Shown here in pieces: positions 1 to 8,639 of a stretch of 64,000 nt of DNA (position 1 is the stretch's first letter; each line of letters begins with the position of its first letter). The stretch covers positions 62,001-126,000 of the forward strand of contig NZ_JADEWI010000002.1 of assembly GCF_015207705.1 (NCBI RefSeq). The letters run 5' to 3'. Below the pieces are notes generated by a model. The model was not told the origin of the DNA and did not search any database. It was given only the letters and a program-made list of their open reading frames with translations. Made by a program: the position numbers and the translations under genes. This DNA is from Nostoc sp. LEGE 06077 (GTDB lineage: Bacteria > Cyanobacteriota > Cyanobacteriia > Cyanobacteriales > Nostocaceae).

Positions 1-43
1 GGGGAGGGGTGTATTTCATCTGACTGATAATTGCTATATATAA
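1..43 (+). repeat. Partial copy of a TATAGC-ended interspersed repeat
   Basis: The first 43 bases match the right half of a repeat also found at 28258-28314 and, inverted, at 51780-51899. Shared parts are GGGGTGTATTTCATCTG and an ATTGCTATATA end. The left half lies outside the window. It sits directly upstream of the PAS-Crp regulator gene. Confidence 0.7.
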
Positions 44-99
44 TTATTAATATGTAGGGTTTTTGCTGAATCTTTGCAAGCAAGTAGCGTGAAGTAAAG

Positions 100-1287
100 A
101 TGAATATAAAATTATTTATCCAACGTTTAGAAGCTTTGCATAAACCTTTAGCAGATTTGTATCAAACTGCTAGTATTTTGCCTTGGATTCCTCCTGAGAT
201 GCTACCACAGGCTTTTCAAGAACTTTATAGTACTTCTAAGATGCTACAGTTAGCAGCAGAAGAACTATATCAGCAAAATGAAGCACTAAAAGAAACACAA
301 AATCTACTAGAAACAGAACGCGAACACTACCAAGATTTATTTGAGTATGCACCAGATGCCTATTTAGTCACTAATCCAGAAGGCATTATTGAAAACGCTA
401 ACTTAACAGCAGCTAAATTGCTGAATATGACCAGACAGTTTCTGATTGGCAAAGCAATGATTAACTTTGTCTGTTTAGAAGAACGCCAGCACTTTCGTCA
501 CGAACTCAATCAGCTACATCATACAGATAGAAGCAAAGAGTTAGTCATCCGCTTGCAACAACGTCATGGCGAATACTTTGACGCAGCTTTCACAGTCAAA
601 GTAGTGCGGGATCAACAGGCTCAAGCAATACATTTACTTTGGTTAATCCGGAATATTAGCGATCGCCAGCCAACAAAATTACAATCAGTTCAGAATGACA
701 GCGATTTGATGGAGAATCGCCCTAGATACAAACATCCTAAAGGCGAAAATATTCCGCTGAATACCTCAGTTATTTGGTACATTTGTCGAGGTTTGGTTAA
801 ACTCAGCACCTTTAGTGAAACTGGCGAAGAAGTCTTGCTAGGGCTGGCAAAAACACAAATGGTGTTTGGTTCTGATATGACTTCTTTATCCATTTACCAA
901 GCTACAGCTTTATCCGATGTTGAGTTAGTCCCAATTTACGCATCAGAAATATTAGTAACCCCTACACTTAGTCATACGCTGTTACCCAAAATCAATCAGC
1001 GGTTACAACAAACAGAATCATTTTTACTTATTTCTAAAAAGCAACTAGTAGAAGACAGGTTGAACTATTTATTAGAGCTTTTAAAACAGGAAGTAGGTGA
1101 ACCTATAGAAAGCGGGACTCGCTTCAGCGTGCGCTTCACTCATGAAGATATAGCGAGTGCTTGTGGTACTACCAGAGTCACAATTACACGATTGTTAGGT
1201 AAATTACAACAACAAGGTTTAATTACGTTTGATGCCAAAAAACACATAATTTTGAAGAAGTCAGAATTCAGAAGTCAGAATAAATAA
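100..1287 (+). CDS. PAS-domain / Crp-Fnr-family fusion transcriptional regulator
   Basis: A 395-residue protein with a sensor and a DNA-binding half. Residues about 1-75 are helical and probably coiled. Residues about 75-190 form a PAS domain (DLFEYAPDAYLVTNPEG onward, ending in a typical NISDRQ). Residues about 215-300 resemble the Crp-type beta-barrel, and residues about 340-385 are a Crp-type helix-turn-helix (FTHEDIASACGTTRVTITRL). Members of the Crp/Fnr family usually have only barrel and HTH in about 220 residues, so the PAS domain is an added input module. The ligand is unknown, and the barrel shows no clear cAMP-binding signature by eye. It is likely a soluble transcription factor. 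The last codons (KSEFRSQNK) are encoded by a short interspersed repeat, so the natural C-terminus may have been extended. Family call firm, target genes unknown. Confidence 0.85.
   Translation: MNIKLFIQRLEALHKPLADLYQTASILPWIPPEMLPQAFQELYSTSKMLQLAAEELYQQNEALKETQNLLETEREHYQDLFEYAPDAYLVTNPEGIIENANLTAAKLLNMTRQFLIGKAMINFVCLEERQHFRHELNQLHHTDRSKELVIRLQQRHGEYFDAAFTVKVVRDQQAQAIHLLWLIRNISDRQPTKLQSVQNDSDLMENRPRYKHPKGENIPLNTSVIWYICRGLVKLSTFSETGEEVLLGLAKTQMVFGSDMTSLSIYQATALSDVELVPIYASEILVTPTLSHTLLPKINQRLQQTESFLLISKKQLVEDRLNYLLELLKQEVGEPIESGTRFSVRFTHEDIASACGTTRVTITRLLGKLQQQGLITFDAKKHIILKKSEFRSQNK
1262..1284. repeat. Short interspersed repeat (CAGAATTCAGAAGTCAGAAT type)
   Basis: The bases around the stop of the PAS-Crp gene contain CAGAATTCAGAAGTCAGAAT. 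Related text occurs at about 45449-45460 and in both arms of the palindromic element at 48711-48843. Here it is read as the last codons of the protein. Confidence 0.5.
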
Positions 1288-1294
1288 ATTACCA

Positions 1295-1382
1295 ACTATA
1301 GCAGAAGGCAGGAGAAAAAGTCTTACTATTCCTGGCATTCAAGCTTTCAAATTGTCTTAACATATCTGACTACCGCTATACT
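1295..1382. repeat. Possible TATAGC-ended palindromic element
   Basis: The spacer starts with ACTATAGCAG and ends with CCGCTATACT, an imperfect terminal inverted repeat. It contains the GCAGAAGGCAGGAG motif, also present near 17300. The right end abuts the ATG of the next gene, as at msrB. Only one copy of the interior is seen, so the boundaries are tentative. Confidence 0.35.
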
Positions 1383-1904
1383 ATGATTCCTCAACTTGAA
1401 ACTCAACGCCTTATCCTACGAGGGTTTTGTGAAGCAGATTTGGATGCTTACGCTGATATGTGCGCCCATCCAGAGGTGATGCGTTATATCGGTACGGGTC
1501 AGCCTTTCTCGCGTGGGGAATCTTGGCGAAATATGGCGATGATAATTGGTCATTGGCAACTGCGAGGTTATGGATTGTGGGCTGTTGAAGAAAGCCAAAC
1601 TGGTGAAATGATTGGTCGGATTGGCTGTTGGCAACCAGAAGGCTGGCCTGGGTTAGAGATTGGGTGGTCGTTGCGCCGGGATTATTGGGGATATGGCTTT
1701 GCGACAGAAGCAGCAACAGCAGCAATGAATTATGCTTTTAACCAATTACAGCGATCGCAGATTATTAGCTTAATTCATCCCCAAAATGTTGCTTCTGTGC
1801 GTGTAGCCCAGAAGTTAGGCGAAAAACTCCAAGGGACAACAGAAATTTTGGGAACTGAGGTGTTAGTCTACGGTCTGAGTCGAGAAGACTGGCAAAAAAT
1901 GTAG
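1383..1904 (+). CDS. GNAT-family N-acetyltransferase (RimJ/RimL type)
   Basis: A 173-residue cytoplasmic acetyltransferase. It opens with the typical strand LETQRLILRGF and carries the acetyl-CoA-binding motif region around residues 95-115 (LRRDYWGYGFATEAATAAM), followed by the NVASVRVAQKLGEK helix that ends the GNAT fold. This pattern is that of the RimJ/RimL-like branch, which acetylates protein N-termini or small amines; the substrate cannot be read from the sequence. It starts at an ATG directly after a palindromic spacer and stands alone between the PAS-Crp regulator and glycerol kinase, both on the same strand with gaps of 80-95 bases. Confidence 0.85.
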   Translation: MIPQLETQRLILRGFCEADLDAYADMCAHPEVMRYIGTGQPFSRGESWRNMAMIIGHWQLRGYGLWAVEESQTGEMIGRIGCWQPEGWPGLEIGWSLRRDYWGYGFATEAATAAMNYAFNQLQRSQIISLIHPQNVASVRVAQKLGEKLQGTTEILGTEVLVYGLSREDWQKM

Positions 1905-1983
1905 AAATATCATAGGTCTGATCTCCTGTTAATACTTTGTGATATCGTTACCCAAACAGGAGTTCAGACTTCATATTTAATCA

Positions 1984-3498
1984 GTGACCTTGGAAAGTAC
2001 ATCTCCATCATCAGGTTATATCTTGGCTTTGGACTTGGGTACAACAGGCAACCGTGCTTTTGTATTTAACGCCGTAGGTCAAATTGTTGGGCAAGCATAT
2101 AAAGAACTCACACAGTATTATCCCCAACCGGGTTGGCTAGAGCATGACCCGGAAGAAATTTGGCAAGATACCTGCTGGGTGATGCAAAATGCGATCGCTC
2201 AAGCTCAGATTTCACCATCAGATATAGTCGCCTTGGGATTAACTGTACAGCGGGAAACTTGCTTAATTTGGGATAAAACCACTGGTAAGCCTCTACATAA
2301 AGCCATTGTTTGGCAAGACCGCCGTACCGCACCTCTTTGTCATGAATTACAAACCCAAGGTTATGCACCAGAAATTTACGATCGCACTGGTTTAGTGATT
2401 GATGCTTATTTTTCGGCGACGAAGTTGAGATGGTTACTCGATAAAGTTACAGGTGTTGATTTAAATAATGTTTTGGCAGGTACGATTGATACTTGGATAC
2501 TGTGGAAATTAACTGCGGGGAGAGTTCACGCCACCGACCACAGCAACGCCAGCCGCACCATGTTAATGAACCTGAAAACCTGCGCGTGGGATGAAACATT
2601 ACTCGAAATCTTGCAAATTCCGGCGCAGATTTTGCCGCAGATTCAACCCAGCTTAGGTAAATTTGGTGTGACAGATAAAGCCTTGTTGGGTGCAGAAATT
2701 CCCATCACCGCTATTTTAGGCGACCAACAAGCAGCATTGTTTGGTCATGGCTGCGATCGCCCTGGTTTAATGAAATGCACTTATGGCACTGGTAGCTTTT
2801 TAGTGGCTCATACGGGTTCAGAAATTGTGCGATCGCACAATAAACTGATTTCCACTTTGGCTTGGACACAAAACCACAGCGGTAATTTAGAGATTGGCTA
2901 TGCCTTAGAAGGCAGTATGTTTACCAGTGGTGCTTGTATCCAATGGTTGCGGGATGGCATCAAACTGATTAAGACGGCGGCGGAAACTGAAACAATGGCT
3001 AATCAAGTTGCCGATAACGGCGGCGTGTACTTTGTCCCTGCTTTTAGTGGACTGGGTGCGCCTTATTGGGATATGAGCGCCAGAGGAGCCTTTTTTGGCA
3101 TTACCGCCAGCGTCCAACCCCAACATTTAGTGCGGGCTGTATTAGAAGCGATCGCCTATCAAGTTTTTGAAGTTGTGCAAGCTATTAATGCTTGTTCTCC
3201 CACGCCGATGAAGCGGTTAATTGTTGATGGCGGTGCTTGTGAAAACAACTTTCTTATGCAATTCCAAGCTGATGTCTTGGGCATTCCCGTAGAACGCCCG
3301 CAAATGCGCGATACCACCGTCCAAGGTGCAGCATTTGCCGCCGGTTTAGCAGCTGGATTTTGGCACAGCTACACAACATTAGTTAGTCAACGGCAAATCG
3401 ACCGCATCTTTGAACCTAATCCAGCGAGGAATAACGCCTTAGCTAACTTCGCCACTTGGCAAAAAGCAGTTCAACGTAGTTTGGAATGGGCAGAGTAG
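1984..3498 (+). CDS. glpK: Glycerol kinase (FGGY carbohydrate kinase)
   Basis: A 504-residue FGGY-family kinase of the length usual for glycerol kinase, which makes glycerol 3-phosphate from glycerol and ATP. Visible motifs are the N-terminal phosphate loop LDLGTTGNRAFVF, GWLEHDPEEIW, the WQDRR segment, the nucleotide-binding GTGSF region, ALEGSMFTSGACIQWLRDG and FSGLGAPYWD. The loop differs slightly from the common DQGTTSSRA form (GTTGNRA here), so activity on a related polyol is possible, but the rest is strongly GlpK-like. The start is a GTG at 1984; no strong ribosome binding site precedes it. No glycerol transporter or glpD lies nearby, so it is a stand-alone gene. Confidence 0.88.
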   Translation: MTLESTSPSSGYILALDLGTTGNRAFVFNAVGQIVGQAYKELTQYYPQPGWLEHDPEEIWQDTCWVMQNAIAQAQISPSDIVALGLTVQRETCLIWDKTTGKPLHKAIVWQDRRTAPLCHELQTQGYAPEIYDRTGLVIDAYFSATKLRWLLDKVTGVDLNNVLAGTIDTWILWKLTAGRVHATDHSNASRTMLMNLKTCAWDETLLEILQIPAQILPQIQPSLGKFGVTDKALLGAEIPITAILGDQQAALFGHGCDRPGLMKCTYGTGSFLVAHTGSEIVRSHNKLISTLAWTQNHSGNLEIGYALEGSMFTSGACIQWLRDGIKLIKTAAETETMANQVADNGGVYFVPAFSGLGAPYWDMSARGAFFGITASVQPQHLVRAVLEAIAYQVFEVVQAINACSPTPMKRLIVDGGACENNFLMQFQADVLGIPVERPQMRDTTVQGAAFAAGLAAGFWHSYTTLVSQRQIDRIFEPNPARNNALANFATWQKAVQRSLEWAE

Positions 3499-3614
3499 AG
3501 CTAATCAATTTTGGATTTTAGATTGATAGCTGTAGTCACATAGATGAGGACATTGTTGATTGTTAAAAGCTTTGATGCAACTGCTTTAATATTCACCTCT
3601 CACCTATTTCCTCT

Positions 3615-3642
3615 CACCTGTCCCCTGTCCCCTATCCCCTGC
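3615..3642. repeat. Short tandem heptanucleotide repeat (STRR)
   Basis: Four 7-base units in a row: CACCTGT, CCCCTGT, CCCCTAT, CCCCTGC. Degenerate CCCC-rich heptamers of this kind are the short tandemly repeated repeats known from heterocystous cyanobacteria. It lies just past the 3' end of the gene at 3655-4665 (minus strand). Confidence 0.7.
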
Positions 3643-3654
3643 TTCATTTCAGCC

Positions 3655-4665
3655 TCAAGCTTTGCGGACTAGCTTAGTATCCAAGGTATAAAAGCCAACT
3701 GTATCCGGCATTCTGGAGAATCGTCCTGTCCGATAACCGCGTGATAGTTCATTCAGTACCTTGCTTTTCACTTCTCTGACTTCATCCGCATCGAGGTTGC
3801 CATAAATGCCGGCGATAACTTCAGCTACACCAAAAACTTTCCCCGGATTTTGTCTAAAGAAAACGGTCAAAGCATCAATCAAAAATTGTCCCTCATAGGC
3901 TTTGAGCATAGGAATAACTTTTGTTTGTGGCACTACAACGGGCTTCTTCTTGCTTTTGCCAGTCTTAGAATTATTGTTGGTTTGATTGGTATTCACCAAA
4001 CCCAAATCTAGGGTGTAACAACCAGGTTCATTGGGGATACCAAACCAAGCTTGTCTTTCTCTACCTTGGGTGAGTGAAGATTGAACTCTACCTTTGACAA
4101 CTTTGAATACATGGGGTTCTAAGTCACCATAAAGCGATCGCACAATAAAATCTATATGGCAAACTGTACCCAGATGTTGTTCCAATAGCTGTTTAATAGC
4201 TTCCATCCGAGTTAAAGATTGATAGTCGCTCAACATGGGAATATCTACGTTATTCAGCGAGAAATCTTTGTTGAGGAAAGTGCTATCTATGACTGGGGAT
4301 TCGTTGATGTTGGTTGTTGTGGAAGCAGAACTATCCGGTGCTAATTCTTCCGTGTCTGGCTGTTCTGCATCTGGATACGCCTCTAATTCGCTATCAGATG
4401 TCGCTACACCATCAGATGAGGGAGATAGAAGTAAGTCTTCTTGAGAAGCAGAGAGCATTTTGTTCACGACTTCAACTGTTAGCAGCTTATTGTTAGCCTC
4501 TGATGATGAAGACCAGCTAGATAATAAACCTTCGACATTGTTGAGTTGCGATCGCGCCTGATTATATAAATTTCCGTACTCTTCTACAAGGCGAGCGTAG
4601 TAGTCGCGTAATTCCAACAACGGCGAGATTAAGGTTTGGGGAGGGGGTTCCAATTGCGGTTTCAT
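3655..4665 (-). CDS. Conserved hypothetical with duplicated winged-helix-like domain
   Basis: Function not recognised. The 336-residue protein has a helical N-terminus (LLELRDYYARLVEEYGNLYNQARSQLNNV), an acidic Ser/Thr-rich low-complexity stretch at about 65-140, and two similar modules at about 143-220 and 251-331. Each module follows the same plan: a helix after M-L-S/K-x-Y, then (H/F)xDxIV-like or GVAEVIAGIYG, then GDLEPHVFKVVKGRVQSSL or GNLDADEVREVKSKVLNEL, and a closing strand CYTLDLGLV or FYTLDTKLV. The pattern suggests an internal duplication of a small winged-helix-like fold, possibly for DNA or protein binding. A Lys-rich linker joins the modules. It lies 11 bases after a zinc-ribbon gene on the same strand, so the two are probably co-transcribed. 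Confidence 0.7.
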   Translation of the reverse strand: MKPQLEPPPQTLISPLLELRDYYARLVEEYGNLYNQARSQLNNVEGLLSSWSSSSEANNKLLTVEVVNKMLSASQEDLLLSPSSDGVATSDSELEAYPDAEQPDTEELAPDSSASTTTNINESPVIDSTFLNKDFSLNNVDIPMLSDYQSLTRMEAIKQLLEQHLGTVCHIDFIVRSLYGDLEPHVFKVVKGRVQSSLTQGRERQAWFGIPNEPGCYTLDLGLVNTNQTNNNSKTGKSKKKPVVVPQTKVIPMLKAYEGQFLIDALTVFFRQNPGKVFGVAEVIAGIYGNLDADEVREVKSKVLNELSRGYRTGRFSRMPDTVGFYTLDTKLVRKA

Positions 4666-4676
4666 AGAGTGTTAAA

Positions 4677-4922
4677 TCAACCCAAAGTGGTATCACTTGT
4701 ATATGTCATCGGTCTTGGTTTGGCTTTTTGAGATGGCTGTGGAGATTTGCGCGGAGGTTGTGGTGGACGGCAGGTTTCGCAATATAAAGGACGAGGGCCA
4801 AAAGTCTCGCGTTTTGTTGTCTGATTACATTCTTTGCAGACAAAGTGGAAGACCCTGGTGTGAATTAGTCTTTTATGCGCTCTAACAGTGTATTCCTGCA
4901 CGTCTACATATTTACTTGCCAT
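4677..4922 (-). CDS. Small zinc-ribbon protein
   Basis: An 81-residue basic protein of unknown role. Residues about 28-55 hold two Cys pairs (VCKECNQ and YCETCR), the classic spacing of a four-cysteine zinc ribbon. The tail after them is rich in Pro, Lys and Gln ([19 protein letters not shown]) and looks disordered. This resembles small nucleic-acid- or protein-binding adaptors. It is the first gene of a probable two-gene operon with the duplicated winged-helix-like protein downstream, which strengthens a guess of a nucleic-acid-associated function, but nothing shows it directly. Confidence 0.7.
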   Translation of the reverse strand: MASKYVDVQEYTVRAHKRLIHTRVFHFVCKECNQTTKRETFGPRPLYCETCRPPQPPRKSPQPSQKAKPRPMTYTSDTTLG

Positions 4923-5211
4923 AGTCCAGAAGCATGAATTTCAATTCTATTAATATAGCTATTCAAGCAAATGAAATTGAATCAGTGTGTGTTGATTTGT
5001 AAGTTTTATTCAAATCAATGATTGATTCTCAAAACTTAAGTTGCAAATATTGCACTCAGGTAACTAGGCACTGATCAATTTGCTATCTTCCGACAGAGAC
5101 ATCAGTATTCATCCAACTTAAATTTAAGTCTTCTGATAGTGTCTGATGTACAGTCAGTCAGTTTAGGTTGGGAGTGTGAATCTCTAGAATATCACTGTGG
5201 AGAAAATAGTT

Positions 5212-5451
5212 ATGCCTGGTGGTCATGCAAGTCATAAAGGAAGTGGAGACAAACCAAATACTAATGCCGAAGGCCTGATGGATATGGCTGCTGATAAAAA
5301 CGTGAATCCTGAAGATGAGTTACTAGAAGGAGCAACTACAAATACTACGAGAACCCAAGAATTTGTGGATTATCCTCCAGCTATTCAACGTCCAGACGAG
5401 GAAATACCAGAAGAATTCAACAGTGAGAATTCAGAATCAATTAGTGGATAA
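5212..5451 (+). CDS. Small acidic hypothetical protein
   Basis: A 79-residue hydrophilic protein with no recognised domain, no membrane segment and no cysteine. It is rich in Glu, Asp, Asn and Gly, suggesting an unstructured chain. I choose the ATG at 5212 because GGAG lies 9 bases before it; a GTG at 5197 would add five residues but would overlap that ribosome binding site. It is a single gene transcribed away from the zinc-ribbon operon, with a 290-base spacer. The opening MPGGHASHKGSGDKPNTNAEG could be a His/Gly-rich tail, but no function follows from it. Confidence 0.6.
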   Translation: MPGGHASHKGSGDKPNTNAEGLMDMAADKNVNPEDELLEGATTNTTRTQEFVDYPPAIQRPDEEIPEEFNSENSESISG

Positions 5452-5618
5452 ACAAACCTGCTACTAATTTTTTTGCAGACAATAGCAAAAATTGGGTGTG
5501 ATGTTTCACTGTGTATTCATCGGTGGTCTGCCACAGAATTCTGTTTTGATCACATCACACAGGTTTTTAATAATAGTATTGGCTACAATTTTTGCTACCT
5601 CATATATTGGGGAATTCA

Positions 5619-8456
5619 CTAGAAATCATCATTATCTCTTCTGCCCATCAAATCGGCAATCAAAGAGATTAATTCTTTTGTGTCTACAGGTTTAGTAACA
5701 TGTTTTTTAAAGCCTGCTGCTAATACTTTTTGGCGATCGCTTTCCGCTACATAAGCAGTGAGAGCGATCGCGGGGATATTTCCACCTTGTGCGGCTGGCA
5801 AGCTTTTAATTAACTGCATTAAAGTATAGCCATCCACTTCTGGCATACCTAAATCACTAATAATTAAATCTGGGGGTGATTCGGCTATTGCTAATAAAGC
5901 TTCGGTGGCGGAGGCGGCGACTGTGGCGATCGCACCATATTGTTTGAGTAAGAAGCTGATAAAGTGCCGCGTATCAATTTCATCATCCACAACGAGTATT
6001 TTCAATCCAGTTAGGAGGGTAGGATTTAATTTTTGATCTTCGGTGATAATGGGGCTGAATGCGGTTTTTTTATCTTGGATGAGAGGTAGTTTGACAGTAA
6101 AAGTTGCACCTTGGTTTTCGCCAGGACTGTCGGCGGTTACTGTTCCGCTATGCAAGTCTACTAAGTGATGCACGATTGCCAAACCTAAGCCTAAACCGCC
6201 AAACTTTCTGGTGATGCTACTATCTGCTTGTCGGAAATAGTCAAATACGAATGGTAAAAAGTCTGGAGAAATGCCTTGTCCTGAATCTTTGATGATAATT
6301 TTGGCATAGTTATCAGAGGTAGTGAGTGTAATTTCTACAGTTTGCCCAGCGGGAGTAAATTTGATGGCATTACTTAATAGATTCACGACCACCTGTTGTA
6401 AACGATGAAAATCCCCCAGCACTTTAGCTAGATTAATATCTGCACCCTTGTCAATAGTAATAGATTTTTCAGTTGCTGCTAATCGCACCGTTTCTAATGC
6501 AGCATTAATTACATATCCCAAATCAACATTCACAAAATTGAGATGTAGCTTACCCCTGATGATCCGGGAGACATCCAACAAGTCATCAATTAATTTCAGT
6601 TGTAATTTGGCATTGTGTTCAATAGTTTCTAAGGCTTTAATTGTGATCGTTTCATCAAATTTCCGAGTTTTGAGTAATGTTGCCCATCCTAAAATTGGGT
6701 TGAGAGGCGATCGCAATTCATGGGAGAGAATCGAGAGAAACTCATCTTTAATTTGATTAGCTTGTTTGAGTTCTTCGGTTTGTTGCCTTAAAGCCCTCTC
6801 TAGTTGTTTGGTATTGGTCAAATCGAGAATAAAACATACCCAATAAGCAGGCTGCTGTTCTACCAACGCACCACCAATCAAAATCGGTACGCGGGAATTA
6901 TCTTTGCGGATGTATTCTTTTTCATAGGGAGTGCAGACTCCATCTGTCAAGAGTTCCCTAATTTTCTGGCGATCGCGATCGCCATATTCTGGTGGTGTAA
7001 TCTCTTCTCGGCGAATCTTACCTGCCAATAATTCTTCACGACTATAACCGAGCATATCCAAAAAAGCATCGTTTGCTTCGGTGATTTTGTCAGGTGTAGA
7101 AAACATAATGCCGATAATATTCGCCTCAACTAACCGCCTTAATTGAGTTTCTCGCTGACGCAATTCGTCTTCTGCCTGTTTGCGCTGGGTAATGTCAGTA
7201 ATAGCACCAACAACTCTAACAATCTGACCATCTTCATCTTGAACGACAAACCCCCGATCATCTACCCACACATCATGTCCATGTTGATGACGCACGCGGT
7301 ATTCGATATGGTATCGGTTAGTAACAGCCATCGCCGCTGTAAACTCATCGATAATCCTTTGTTGATCATCGGTATGAATGCGTTCTTGCCACCATTGCAA
7401 ACTTGGTTCTGCTTCTTGTTGGGTATAACCAAATAGTTGAGTCAAACCTGAAGTTCTTTGGATAGAATTTTCCCTCTGATTCCAGTCATAGATTAGACAA
7501 TTAACAGCCGCGGCTGCTAATTCAAATCTTTCGTTACTCTGGCGCAGGGCAATTTCTATATGTCGGCGTTCTGTAATATCAAAAGCAATGCCGAGAATTT
7601 GGTGTGGCAAACCATGAATAGTTTTGCGATAAATAGTTTCATAGCTACAAAACCAGCGCCATTCACCATTAGCGTGTTTGATGCGATATTCAACAGTGAA
7701 TGTATCATGATCATCGGCAGATTGAAATTGTTCAACATGACTAGGCAATCGTAATAAATCTTCTGGGTGCATCAAGTTGCTAAATAACTCATTACCCATT
7801 GCCTGAATTTCTGTTGGTGTATAGCCCCAAAGTTGCGTAATTTTGGCATTAACGTAAAAATTTTGCTGCTCAACCAGGTCGTAGATATACATTACACCCG
7901 GAACAATATCCGCAATTTTTTCAATCAGATAGAGATTATCAGAATTAGCTTGACTCTCAACGGCACGAATTATGGGAGAATCTTGATAACGTTCCCAATT
8001 ACTCTCCGGTTGTGGGGCGATCGCAATTTGCGTAAAAGTAGTAACAACTCCATAAGCTGTGGTGTCGTTCCCAGAAAATAAAGGTTGTGAGTTAGTCAAC
8101 AGCCAGACTAATTCACCGTTAGGTTGACTAAACCCACAGACAAAATCTAAGCAGGGATTACCTGTTTGTAAAACTTTGATGGCCGGATGGGTTTCACATA
8201 GACAACAAGTACCATCTTCATGAATGACATACCAGTTAAACCCCAGCCATCCATGCTTTTGTAACTCCTCGACAGTGATTCCTAAAATGCTTTCAGATGA
8301 GGCATTACAAGCTGGGATACTGCCATCAGCCAACAGTAGCACCATTCCTTCTTCATTACCTGCTACCGACAAGGAATTTGTTTGTCGATGAATTTGCTGG
8401 TGTAGGTATGCTCTGATTTGAGCCAGCTGATTTTGGCAGATTTCTGCATCTGGCAT
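5619..8456 (-). CDS. Multi-PAS hybrid histidine kinase with C-terminal receiver
   Basis: A 945-residue soluble signal-transduction kinase without obvious membrane segments. At least four PAS/PAC sensor units fill residues about 25-560, each closing with a DITERR/DITQRK-type sequence. A HisKA dimerisation helix follows with the phospho-accepting His at about 579 (SHELRSPLNPILGW), then a HATPase domain with N box (NLLSNAIKFTPAG), G1 (DSGQGIS) and G2 (GGLGLGLAIV) motifs. A receiver domain occupies about 815-935 (ILVVDDE, acceptor Asp near 868 in LIISDLGMPE, conserved Lys in KPVD). The attached receiver makes it a hybrid kinase needing a downstream phosphotransfer partner or acting by itself. No partner gene is adjacent. 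The signal sensed cannot be inferred; redox or light ligands are possible for PAS domains. Confidence 0.93.
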   Translation of the reverse strand: MPDAEICQNQLAQIRAYLHQQIHRQTNSLSVAGNEEGMVLLLADGSIPACNASSESILGITVEELQKHGWLGFNWYVIHEDGTCCLCETHPAIKVLQTGNPCLDFVCGFSQPNGELVWLLTNSQPLFSGNDTTAYGVVTTFTQIAIAPQPESNWERYQDSPIIRAVESQANSDNLYLIEKIADIVPGVMYIYDLVEQQNFYVNAKITQLWGYTPTEIQAMGNELFSNLMHPEDLLRLPSHVEQFQSADDHDTFTVEYRIKHANGEWRWFCSYETIYRKTIHGLPHQILGIAFDITERRHIEIALRQSNERFELAAAAVNCLIYDWNQRENSIQRTSGLTQLFGYTQQEAEPSLQWWQERIHTDDQQRIIDEFTAAMAVTNRYHIEYRVRHQHGHDVWVDDRGFVVQDEDGQIVRVVGAITDITQRKQAEDELRQRETQLRRLVEANIIGIMFSTPDKITEANDAFLDMLGYSREELLAGKIRREEITPPEYGDRDRQKIRELLTDGVCTPYEKEYIRKDNSRVPILIGGALVEQQPAYWVCFILDLTNTKQLERALRQQTEELKQANQIKDEFLSILSHELRSPLNPILGWATLLKTRKFDETITIKALETIEHNAKLQLKLIDDLLDVSRIIRGKLHLNFVNVDLGYVINAALETVRLAATEKSITIDKGADINLAKVLGDFHRLQQVVVNLLSNAIKFTPAGQTVEITLTTSDNYAKIIIKDSGQGISPDFLPFVFDYFRQADSSITRKFGGLGLGLAIVHHLVDLHSGTVTADSPGENQGATFTVKLPLIQDKKTAFSPIITEDQKLNPTLLTGLKILVVDDEIDTRHFISFLLKQYGAIATVAASATEALLAIAESPPDLIISDLGMPEVDGYTLMQLIKSLPAAQGGNIPAIALTAYVAESDRQKVLAAGFKKHVTKPVDTKELISLIADLMGRRDNDDF

Positions 8457-8574
8457 TCTGTCTGTGGGTTAAAAGAAATTCAAGGAGAATTTGTTATTCA
8501 GTTTTCTAACATGACATAGATATAAGAGCAAGTCCAGAAAATTTAGGTGTTAATTTTATTTTTAGTCAGCGTGT

Positions 8575-8609
8575 AAAACCAAAGGCTTGCTCAAACAGCA
8601 AGCCTTTGG
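8575..8609 (-). terminator. Rho-independent terminator
   Basis: A perfect 13-base inverted repeat (CCAAAGGCTTGCT / AGCAAGCCTTTGG) with a 5-base loop. On the minus strand it is followed by TTTT. It lies 30 bases after the stop of the Gfo/Idh/MocA gene and should end that transcript. Confidence 0.85.
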
Positions 8610-8639
8610 TGACATTGATTTTTTCAACTCAGGCGTGCT

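Noticed and set aside
5492-5695. 67-codon frame between the acidic protein and the hybrid kinase
   Set aside because: Overlaps the kinase 3' end on the other strand, with no ribosome binding site or family resemblance.
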